Assembly: GCA_945877005.1 (NCBI GenBank)
Contig: CAMCQL010000145.1
Coordinates: forward strand, 1-5,229
Length of the DNA stretch: 5,229 nt
Direction: 5' to 3'
Source: Chryseobacterium gleum
GTDB lineage: Bacteria; Bacteroidota; Bacteroidia; Flavobacteriales_D; Crocinitomicaceae
The position numbers and the translations under genes were made by a program. Below are positions 1 through 5,229 of the stretch, piece after piece. The notes under the pieces were generated by a model. That model had not been told where the DNA came from, ran no database searches, and was given only the letters and a program-made list of their open reading frames with translations. Within the stretch, counting starts at the first letter, position 1. The number at the start of each line of letters is the position of its first letter.

Positions 1-54
1 TACATCCTGAATCATTCCTCGCCATTTTAACTCTTCTATTAAATTAATCTTCAT
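1..54 (-). CDS. tyrS: tyrosyl-tRNA synthetase, N-terminal 18 codons (partial)
   Basis: Only the first 18 codons are inside the window: an ATG at 54-52 followed by an open frame to base 1, translating as MKINLIEELKWRGMIQDV. The pattern (N)-x-x-EEL-x-WRGM-I-x-D is the characteristic N-terminus of TyrRS in Bacteroidota, which continues in the family as a MPGTEE-type stretch leading to the HIGH-like ATP site. That continuation lies outside the window. The enzyme charges tRNA-Tyr with tyrosine in the cytoplasm. The ATG sits about 28 bases downstream of the expected transcription start of a TAnnTTTG promoter box, and the leader is A-rich with no strong Shine-Dalgarno, as usual for the phylum. The call rests on 18 residues from remembered family sequence, so identity is likely but not proven; the presence of a gene start here is more secure than its name. 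Confidence 0.78.
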   Translation of the reverse strand, partial: MKINLIEELKWRGMIQDV

Positions 55-88
55 TTGTATTATTTTTCTTTCTATTCTTAAACTCGTG

Positions 89-96
89 CAAAGATA
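89..96 (-). promoter_or_regulatory. Bacteroidota-type promoter -7 box (TATCTTTG) for the downstream tyrS-like gene
   Basis: Read on the minus strand the bases are TATCTTTG, an exact match to the TAnnTTTG -7 consensus of the Bacteroidota primary sigma factor. Transcription would start near 80-84, leaving a leader of about 28 bases before the ATG at 54. The box lies just downstream of the TIGR02757 stop codon (99-101), which gives tyrS its own promoter rather than pure read-through. The -33 TTTG element is not well placed: TTTG occurs at 120-123 (23-base spacer) and at 110-113 (13-base spacer), while about 19 is typical. A second TAnnTTTG match (TATTTTTG) lies at 110-117 inside the end of the upstream gene. 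Confidence 0.5.
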
Positions 97-98
97 CT

Positions 99-866
99 TT
101 AAAAGTTTTCAAAAATACCCAAACCAAACAAGGCGAAATCATATTTCACGGGATCTAAAGGGTCTAAAGACCTTAGGTTCAAATCCAATTCATTTAATGC
201 TTTTTTATCGTTTTTAGGAGTTGTGATTAATCCTAATTTTCGTGCTACATTTCCTGAGTGAACATCCAAAGGACACGAAAGTTTTGAGGGAGAAATGTCC
301 CAAATTCCAAAGTCCACCCCTTTTTTATCTTTTCTACATAACCACCTCAAATTCATATTGATTCTTTTTGCCACACTTCCTTTATTAGGATCTGCCACAT
401 GTTTTTTAGTGCGAGCAGGATGTGGTATTTCGAAAAAAAGTTGATGCAATGCATGAATCGCAGGTTGTAACGAATCCTCTGTTTGATATTTAATAAACAC
501 CGCTTCTAATCCACCATGATGGGTATAAACGTGCCTCAATGCTTGAATGAAATAAGTAAAATCAATTCCATTAAAAGTTCGGTGTACAAAGCCTTCTAGA
601 CGTTTAAGTTGGGCTTCAGAATGAGACATGACAAAATCAAATGGAGCGTTTCCCAATAAATCCATCATACGGTGCCCATTTTTAGTAATCATCTTTCGAT
701 TTCCCCAAGCTATCGAAGATGCTAAAAAACTAGAAATTTCGATGTCTTCTTTTAGTGAATAACGATGTGGAACACTTACTGGATCAGGTTCAATAAAATT
801 AACGGTATTGAATTCATCTACTTTTGCATCTAAAAAATCACGCAATTCTGCTTTCGATAAATTCAT
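99..866 (-). CDS. TIGR02757 (DUF2400) family protein, possible HhH-GPD-like fold
   Basis: This is a complete 255-residue protein, the usual length for TIGR02757/DUF2400. Family hallmarks appear in order: DPVSVPHRY near 28-36, SSIAWGNRKMI at 50-60, the FDFVMSH segment at 76-82, KRINMNLRWLCRKD at 167-180, VDFGIWDI near 184-191, PLDVHSGNVARKLGL at 199-213, and LDPLDPVKYDFALFGLGI at 234-251. There is no signal peptide or membrane segment, so it should be cytoplasmic. Its biochemical function is, as far as I know, unassigned. The PLDVH segment resembles the catalytic-Asp region of HhH-GPD DNA glycosylases (OGG1, endonuclease III), so a nucleic-acid role is possible; this is inference. The ATG at 866 is preferred because the family begins right there with a short K-x-E-L-x-x-FLD helix. 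It lies 79 bases after the membrane-protein gene and 44 bases before tyrS, all co-directional. No clear promoter of its own was found. Confidence 0.9.
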   Translation of the reverse strand: MNLSKAELRDFLDAKVDEFNTVNFIEPDPVSVPHRYSLKEDIEISSFLASSIAWGNRKMITKNGHRMMDLLGNAPFDFVMSHSEAQLKRLEGFVHRTFNGIDFTYFIQALRHVYTHHGGLEAVFIKYQTEDSLQPAIHALHQLFFEIPHPARTKKHVADPNKGSVAKRINMNLRWLCRKDKKGVDFGIWDISPSKLSCPLDVHSGNVARKLGLITTPKNDKKALNELDLNLRSLDPLDPVKYDFALFGLGIFENF

Positions 867-945
867 AAATTGCTAAAAATTAAAACTATTTTGAAAATTA
901 TTTATTTGACACAAAGAAACCTTTCGGAAAACCTGAAATACGCTC

Positions 946-1509
946 TTATTTTTTGACTTTCAAATATTCTTCAATTCGCTTCGTAATTAATTTGAAGAGT
1001 AATTCTGTATCTTTTTCGGTCAATTTTCTACCAAACTTAATGGTTTTACTGATGTACTCAAAATGAATACGTTCCACATTCTGTACCCAAGGTGAATTTT
1101 CCCAAACTGCTTGAAAGGAATTATCTTTTGGGAAATTCATTGAAAAAGACTTGATGTTTTCTAAGAAATAATTCGTTGATTTTCCATATCCTTTAATTGA
1201 CTTTTTATACGTAAACCCATCAGGTGTAATTCGGATGAGCTCCTTTCCCCACATCAACCAAAAAAGTGAACGTCCAACCTTAAAAGCATAAAAAACCCAA
1301 AAAGCTAAAAAGATAACAACGATTATTTTTTCTTGATTTGTAAGTTTCAATGAAAGTGACCAAGACATTGTTGTACCAATGACCAACCACATTGAAAACC
1401 ATGCACTCATTAAACCCTTTTCCCAAAACTTATTTTCAGGATAAATAATTACCGATGTTTTTTTAGGAGTTTCCTCAATACTAATTCTGTCACCAATCGA
1501 TTTTCTCAT
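946..1509 (-). CDS. two-helix membrane protein with probable bacterial PH-like domain, function unknown
   Basis: This is a complete 187-residue protein with no recognised name. Residues 1-30 are polar and probably cytoplasmic. Two hydrophobic, Trp-rich segments at about 32-54 and 61-87 are predicted membrane helices forming a hairpin with a very short polar turn (TNQEK). Residues 88-187 are a soluble tail that starts GKELIRITPDGFTYKKS and ends with an acidic/basic amphipathic helix (about 164-185). The order of a two-helix hairpin, then a beta-rich region opening with an L-x-I-T-x-x-G-x-x-Y strand pair, then a C-terminal helix resembles membrane-anchored bacterial PH (bPH/YdbT-like) proteins. 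It is therefore likely an inner-membrane protein with a cytoplasmic domain. The ATG at 1509 lies 15 bases after the stop of the large T9SS protein gene, with only an A-rich leader, so co-transcription is likely. A functional link to the surface protein is not shown by the sequence. The domain call is by pattern only. Confidence 0.75.
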   Translation of the reverse strand: MRKSIGDRISIEETPKKTSVIIYPENKFWEKGLMSAWFSMWLVIGTTMSWSLSLKLTNQEKIIVVIFLAFWVFYAFKVGRSLFWLMWGKELIRITPDGFTYKKSIKGYGKSTNYFLENIKSFSMNFPKDNSFQAVWENSPWVQNVERIHFEYISKTIKFGRKLTEKDTELLFKLITKRIEEYLKVKK

Positions 1510-1524
1510 GATTTTTCTGTTTTT

Positions 1525-1809
1525 TTATCGGATCAAAGTTACATTTCCTTGTAGTTGATTTTTCAATCCTCCAACACATTCCACTAGTAAATAATAATCA
1601 TACACATCAGGTGGCAACAATTCCCCTTTAAAAGTACCATCCCAACCATTATCGAGCGAAGTTGATTCAAATACTTTTTCTCCCCAACGATTATAAATTC
1701 GGAATAAAATTTCTTTTACAATTCCACCTCTAACATAAAGTACATCGTTCTCATTATCATGATTAGGTGTGAATGCATTCGGAACAAACACAAATGGGAA
1801 ATCACATTG
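1525..1809 (-). other. CHU_C / T9SS type B sorting domain (domain within the giant protein)
   Basis: The last 94 codons encode the C-terminal signal that sends the protein through the type IX secretion pore. Visible hallmarks are the opening FVPNAFTPN with the following acidic/Asn loop (HDNENDVL), the RIYNRWGEKVFES strand pair, the DNGWDGTFKGE turn, the PPDVYDYYLLVE hairpin, and the terminal GNVTLIR strand ending exactly at the stop. This matches full-length TIGR04131 domains without truncation. Two cysteines (visible residues 1140 and 1216) flank the domain and could form a disulfide; that pairing is inference. Confidence 0.93.
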
Positions 1810-4800
1810 TAAATCTGCTAAATTAATTGTAATAGTATCGTAAACGGTACAACCTTCATTTTGTAATACAACAGAAAAAACAGAAGGTTCTAGAATTTTC
1901 GCTTTCACTAAATGATTGGAAATTATCGTTAATTGATCACTTGGTGACCAAACATAGGTACCCAATTCAGGTGGAACAGAAAGTGTCACTTCTCCCCCTT
2001 TTATCACTTCTGTTTTAGATGCAGTAATTTTAAAATCAATTAAATTATTTTGTTTCAGTGTGATTTTTATGGAATCTTTGACTGTACAAGGAACAAATTG
2101 ATTTCCTACACCAGTACCAATCGCATAAATATATTCTTCTTTTTTAGGATAAATTAGAACTGTAGTATCGGAAATTATTTCTCGGATAGAAGCTTTTGGA
2201 TACCAATCAAAAGAATAAAATTGTTTGTAGGATTCTACAGTCGCTTTCAATGTATCTAATGATTTATAACACACGGAAGTATTCCCCGTTATTTTCATGC
2301 TGTTTTGTATAATGTTAAGCTGAAGTGAATCTTCAAACAAACAATCTCCATTACTCGCACTATAATAAAACTTAGTGTTTATAGGAGAAAACAATTCAAT
2401 AATTGAATCAGAAGAACTCGCAATCAGTTCTTTTTTACCTCGGTCTTTGTACCATAAATACTGATTGGCTGTACCTAGAGAATTGAGTGTCACTTTGAAT
2501 TTATCGGGTTGACAAATTTCAACCAATCCAACAGGTGTGAGCTGAACATTGGGAACTACATTTACAAAAATAGAATCGGAAATCACACAATTATTGGCGC
2601 CTTTTACGGTTACATAAAAATACTGACTTTTGTCTGTGCGAACAACCACTACACTATCATTGACAGGCGTTATCAACGAACTTGGTTTCCATTCAAAATT
2701 AAAGTTTTGAGTTGCTGATTTCCCGAATTTAAATTGTAATGTATCTTGAGAAGATTTACAAATAGAAGTATCTCCTAGTAAATCATATTTTGACGATAAA
2801 ATGCGAACAAAAACGCTATCAATTTTCTCACACGAGGCATTCATTACTTTGTAATAAAGCATCTTATCTTTTAGTACTTTATAATCTAATTTTGAATTTA
2901 AGCCTTCTTGAATAATACGTTGAAAAGAGCTATCAGATGCCCAAATAAAATTGGTGACTTCACCTTTCGTTTTAGGGGTAAGAGTAATCTGGATAGGAGC
3001 ACAATATTCTAAAGAAGAAAGTTTCTCCACACCAACTACTTTTGATAAATCAATGAAAACAGAATCTTTCAACTGACACGTTGAATTTTTCACAGATAGA
3101 GTAAAATATTGACTTGTCTTTGGGAAAACATTCACATGCATGCTATCCAATTGAGCAACAATAGAATCTTTTGGTAACCATTCATATTCAAAATGAGAAA
3201 GATCACTTTTAAAAGTTGTTGAAAGAGGAATTAATTGAGGCGTACAAAGCAGTGTATCTTTGAAGAGTTTTAACCTGTTTTTCAAAAGCGTGATTCGTAT
3301 CGTGTCTTGGTCTTTACAATCACCACGTTGCGCAGAAACATAAAAGATAGAATCTTTAGTCAAATTAAAAGGGGGGTAAATGGAATCAAAACTGGATTGC
3401 AATGTGTCTTTGTAATCAGAGTTATTAGACCAAGTAAAAAGTGAATTGTAAACAGATGAAGATACCTTTAAATTAACTAAAGAAGGAGTACATACTTCAA
3501 TTAATTTAGGAGTTTGAAGAATAAGACTGTCAATTTTTCGAATGGAAATAGAATCTTTGAACAAACAACCGTTAGGAGCTGAAGCAGTCAAATAAAACAA
3601 CCCTTTATACGTTGAATTCACTACAACCGAATCGAACGTTTTTTGTTGGATGATCTGGTTGGAAGGGGTCCAATTGAAAGTAAATTCAGGTCTTTTTTGA
3701 GACAAACTACCTACAATTAAAGCAGATTTGGAACAAAAAATTGAATCAGAAAACAAGGATAAGGAATCTGAAAGTTTAGTAATAATTAAAGTATCAATTT
3801 TCTCACACAACCCATTGGATGCTTTTAAGTAATAGTTAAATGGTGGGGTTACCAAAGTTCTTAATGTAGAATCAATTGGGTTAATTGAATCAAGAAAAAC
3901 CCCTGAAGTTGACCAATGGAATCTTTTAGCAGTTCCGAATGAATTAGGTGTGAATTTTATTGATTTTGAATCGCAATATTCTAAGGCAGGAAAAGGCTCT
4001 AATGACACACTGTCAACAATTCTTAATTTATAAATTACCTGATCCGTCAGTTTACAAATATCACTTTTTACAAACAAAGTCGTAGTATAATCACCACCAG
4101 CCAAATATTTTTTAGTTATTTCCATGGAAGTTGAATCAATTTCAGTATCGGAAAATTTCCAATAAAACTTATCAAAGGAAACACTTTGATTTTTGTAAAC
4201 AATACGAGCCGGGGCACATGTAGTGTCTTCAATAACATTAATCTTTGCTGTAGGGACTAATTGAAAATCAAATTTAAAAACCAAATTATTGCATTTTGTA
4301 CTTAAGTTTTGTTTTGACCAAACATCCATGTCTGGTGGAAATGGAAAATCACTTCTTCCCCAACATCCTGCACAGACAGACTGATACACTACTCCATTTT
4401 TATCAAAGCGAGAAGTACCACCATCAACATGTTCATCACTTTGGTTTCCACCCATGTAAGTTGCATACTTCACTTCATCGAACCCCCTATCCAAAACGAA
4501 TAAATGGAAATCAAATCCATTTGGTGAATTTTTTAAAAAAGCATCTGGTGTTACCGGCATATTTGATAAAGGCTGCGTTTGAAGAATATTCGCTCCCCAT
4601 CCAGATACATATACATTTCCACAAATATCCACTAGAAACGCAGAAGGTGAAATATTTACTTGATTTGGATTGCCATTTCCATAAACGGTAGATTGAATCA
4701 AATTAGACAAATTTTTATCTAGATGAGCAATGAACTGAGTGCTTTTTGGGACAGAATAATTGGCATTCAAAATCGGGAAATTTCCTCCTAAAGAATGACC

Positions 4801-5229
4801 AACTAAATAAACTTCATCGTCTTGATTAATTTCCAACATAAAAGTTTGATCGTAATCGTTCAATCCCATGTAAGTTAAGTGTTGAATTACATTTCCAGAA
4901 TTACTTAATTTACCGACAAAACCATCTGCTTTTCCTCCACCATAAGTAGGTTGAAAAACATTAGCTGTTGTAGGTAAATCAAGTGAGGTTGTTCCACCAC
5001 AGAATACGATATTGTAGGAAGAGTCAAGTTTTACTGAATATAATGCATCATTTTTAGTACCACCGATATACGTAGAGAACAACAAAGAGGAAAAATCATT
5101 TTTCAACTTAAATATTACACCGTCTTGCTCTCCAATTAAAGATGAATTAACACCATTAATGATTGGGAAATCAGAGGATCTTGTTGATGTTGCAACGATT
5201 ACGTTATTTAGGGAATCAATCATTATTTC
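1525..5229 (-). CDS. giant T9SS-secreted surface protein: SBBP propeller, PKD/Ig-like tandem repeats, type B (CHU_C) sorting domain (5' end outside window)
   Basis: The frame is open to the window edge (codons for E and I precede the Met at 5221-5223), and that Met falls inside an SBBP repeat with no signal peptide, so the true start is upstream. Numbering from that Met (1,232 residues visible): SBBP beta-propeller blades at about 1-320 (motifs SDFPI, LLFSTYIGG, DGFVGKL, YATYMGG, SDFPF); one PKD domain at 333-404 (GGDYTTTLFV); eight Ig/PKD-like modules at 405-1056; a ninth module lacking the first Cys at 1057-1136; and the gliding-motility-associated C-terminal domain (TIGR04131/CHU_C) at 1139-1232, with VPNAFTPNHDNENDVL, IYNRWGEKVFES, GWDGTFKG and a final NVTLIR strand. 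CHU_C directs export by T9SS, and type B substrates commonly remain on the cell surface, some needing a SprF/PorP-like partner. The protein is therefore probably a surface adhesin or stalk-like structure; its ligand is unknown. In related large Bacteroidota proteins the missing N-terminus carries a signal peptide and a DUF7948 domain. The stop TAA is at 1525-1527. Confidence 0.92.
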   Translation of the reverse strand, partial: EIMIDSLNNVIVATSTRSSDFPIINGVNSSLIGEQDGVIFKLKNDFSSLLFSTYIGGTKNDALYSVKLDSSYNIVFCGGTTSLDLPTTANVFQPTYGGGKADGFVGKLSNSGNVIQHLTYMGLNDYDQTFMLEINQDDEVYLVGHSLGGNFPILNANYSVPKSTQFIAHLDKNLSNLIQSTVYGNGNPNQVNISPSAFLVDICGNVYVSGWGANILQTQPLSNMPVTPDAFLKNSPNGFDFHLFVLDRGFDEVKYATYMGGNQSDEHVDGGTSRFDKNGVVYQSVCAGCWGRSDFPFPPDMDVWSKQNLSTKCNNLVFKFDFQLVPTAKINVIEDTTCAPARIVYKNQSVSFDKFYWKFSDTEIDSTSMEITKKYLAGGDYTTTLFVKSDICKLTDQVIYKLRIVDSVSLEPFPALEYCDSKSIKFTPNSFGTAKRFHWSTSGVFLDSINPIDSTLRTLVTPPFNYYLKASNGLCEKIDTLIITKLSDSLSLFSDSIFCSKSALIVGSLSQKRPEFTFNWTPSNQIIQQKTFDSVVVNSTYKGLFYLTASAPNGCLFKDSISIRKIDSLILQTPKLIEVCTPSLVNLKVSSSVYNSLFTWSNNSDYKDTLQSSFDSIYPPFNLTKDSIFYVSAQRGDCKDQDTIRITLLKNRLKLFKDTLLCTPQLIPLSTTFKSDLSHFEYEWLPKDSIVAQLDSMHVNVFPKTSQYFTLSVKNSTCQLKDSVFIDLSKVVGVEKLSSLEYCAPIQITLTPKTKGEVTNFIWASDSSFQRIIQEGLNSKLDYKVLKDKMLYYKVMNASCEKIDSVFVRILSSKYDLLGDTSICKSSQDTLQFKFGKSATQNFNFEWKPSSLITPVNDSVVVVRTDKSQYFYVTVKGANNCVISDSIFVNVVPNVQLTPVGLVEICQPDKFKVTLNSLGTANQYLWYKDRGKKELIASSSDSIIELFSPINTKFYYSASNGDCLFEDSLQLNIIQNSMKITGNTSVCYKSLDTLKATVESYKQFYSFDWYPKASIREIISDTTVLIYPKKEEYIYAIGTGVGNQFVPCTVKDSIKITLKQNNLIDFKITASKTEVIKGGEVTLSVPPELGTYVWSPSDQLTIISNHLVKAKILEPSVFSVVLQNEGCTVYDTITINLADLQCDFPFVFVPNAFTPNHDNENDVLYVRGGIVKEILFRIYNRWGEKVFESTSLDNGWDGTFKGELLPPDVYDYYLLVECVGGLKNQLQGNVTLIR
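1816..2055 (-). other. ninth Ig/PKD-like module, divergent, next to the sorting domain
   Basis: Residues 1057-1136 of the visible protein keep the module core: a central Trp in YVWSPSDQL (W1092, with the W-x-P turn typical of the B-type modules upstream) and a late Cys followed by a D-T-I strand (C1125, CTVYDTITI). The first Cys of the pair is missing; the corresponding strand reads ITASKTEVIKGGEVTLSV, as in ordinary PKD-like domains beside CHU_C. The module is thus a linker-type domain rather than another copy of the A/B unit, and C1125 has no partner inside it. Confidence 0.7.
2056..4011 (-). repeat. four tandem A-B pairs of Ig/PKD-like modules (about 163 residues per pair)
   Basis: Residues 405-1056 of the visible protein form eight modules of about 80 residues that alternate strictly between two types. 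Pair boundaries are about 405-563, 564-727, 728-890 and 891-1056. Each module has two Cys 56-61 residues apart (417/473, 497/553, 578/636, 660/716, 741/798, 822/879, 904/961, 985/1046), consistent with one disulfide per module, and a core Trp. In A modules the Trp is exactly 20 residues after the first Cys (W437, W598, W761, W924). In B modules it is 21-23 after (W518, W682, W845, W1007) and lies in a W-x-P motif (NWTP, EWLP, EWKP, DWYP). The second Cys is followed after 3-4 residues by D-[ST]-[ILV]. DNA copies are well diverged, so these are old protein-level repeats rather than recent duplications. Confidence 0.82.
4012..4227 (-). other. PKD domain at the propeller/stalk junction
   Basis: Residues 333-404 of the visible protein have the layout of a canonical PKD domain: CAPARIVYKNQS at the first strands, FYWKFSDTEIDS in place of the usual W-x-F-G-D-G core, and KKYLAGGDYTTTLFV for the typical H/Y-x-Y-x-x-x-G-x-Y-x-V-x-L ending. 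A Cys pair (336/390, 54 apart) matches the spacing of the modules that follow. It sits directly after the propeller, as PKD domains do in related Bacteroidota surface proteins, and probably serves as a rigid spacer. Confidence 0.8.
4264..5229 (-). repeat. SBBP-type beta-propeller repeats (partial, continues past the window edge)
   Basis: The first 320 visible residues hold at least four blades of about 65-75 residues starting near 33, 98, 162 and 237, plus a partial blade at each end. Repeated signatures are D-G/F-[VL]-x-[KL]-[LF] at the blade start (DGVIFKL, DGFVGKL, QFIAHLD, FHLFVLD), S-T-Y-[IM]-G-G-type strands (STYIGG, LTYMG, STVYGNG, ATYMGG), and S-x-D/N-F-P (SSDFPI, LDLPTT, GGNFPI, RSDFPF). 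The late blades carry Cys residues (C201, C284, C287, C311) and the VDGGTSRFDKNGVVYQ stretch, which I recall as conserved in large Bacteroidota proteins of this type. The fold probably forms a surface-exposed propeller; the ligand is unknown. Confidence 0.8.

Noticed and set aside
881..900. Possible promoter for the DUF2400 gene (TAGTTTTA at 881-888 and TAATTTTC at 893-900, minus strand)
   Set aside because: Each has one mismatch in the TTTG part of the consensus, and the nearest TTTG (912-915) is 23 or 11 bases away. In a region this AT-rich such matches are expected by chance.
911..940. Possible stem-loop terminator after the membrane-protein gene (TTTC-A-GG, TTTT loop, CC-GAAA on the minus strand)
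   Set aside because: The stem is only six pairs with a bulge, is AT-rich, and is not followed by a clean T run, so it is too weak to call.
2509..2718. 69-codon open frame on the plus strand
   Set aside because: It lies wholly inside the coding region of the giant minus-strand protein, has no family resemblance, and is an antisense shadow of Ig-like module codons.
2056..4011. Recent DNA-level tandem duplication in the repeat array (recurring atagaatcttt-type strings)
   Set aside because: The short shared strings come from the repeated D-S-[IV]-F codons at module ends. The surrounding DNA is well diverged, so there is no evidence of recent or phase-variable duplication.
4296..4691. 131-codon open frame on the plus strand, His- and Leu-rich
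   Set aside because: It is antisense to the well-supported propeller blades; its unusual composition is explained by reading Asp/Asn/Gly-rich codons backwards.

Overview
The window is AT-rich (by eye about two-thirds A+T) and reads as a chromosomal segment from a member of Bacteroidota, most likely a Flavobacteriia-like gliding lineage. Three things support this: a large surface protein ending in a type B (CHU_C) sorting domain of the type IX secretion system (T9SS), a TIGR02757/DUF2400 protein of the type common in this phylum, and a TAnnTTTG promoter box. Strong Shine-Dalgarno sites are absent, which also fits.

All four genes lie on the minus strand, so transcription runs from high to low coordinates. 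(1) 5229-1525 is the C-terminal 1,234 codons of a giant secreted protein; its start lies beyond the window. It has an SBBP-type beta-propeller region, one PKD domain, eight Ig/PKD-like modules arranged as four alternating A-B pairs, a ninth divergent module and the CHU_C domain. (2) 1509-946 starts only 15 bases after that stop and encodes a 187-residue protein with two membrane helices and a probable PH-like cytoplasmic domain. (3) 866-99 encodes a TIGR02757 (DUF2400) protein of 255 residues. (4) 54-1 is the first 18 codons of a gene whose N-terminus matches Bacteroidota tyrosyl-tRNA synthetase; a good promoter -7 box sits just upstream at 89-96.

The giant protein is expected to be exported by T9SS and displayed on the cell surface, where its tandem domains would act as a stalk or adhesive region. 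The membrane protein may be co-transcribed with it. The last two genes look like housekeeping neighbours. I see no RNA genes, CRISPR arrays, insertion sequences, phage genes or defence system. Non-coding DNA is minimal: 44, 79 and 15 bases between genes. The most notable features are the strictly alternating A/B domain architecture and an OGG1-like PLDVH motif in the DUF2400 protein.
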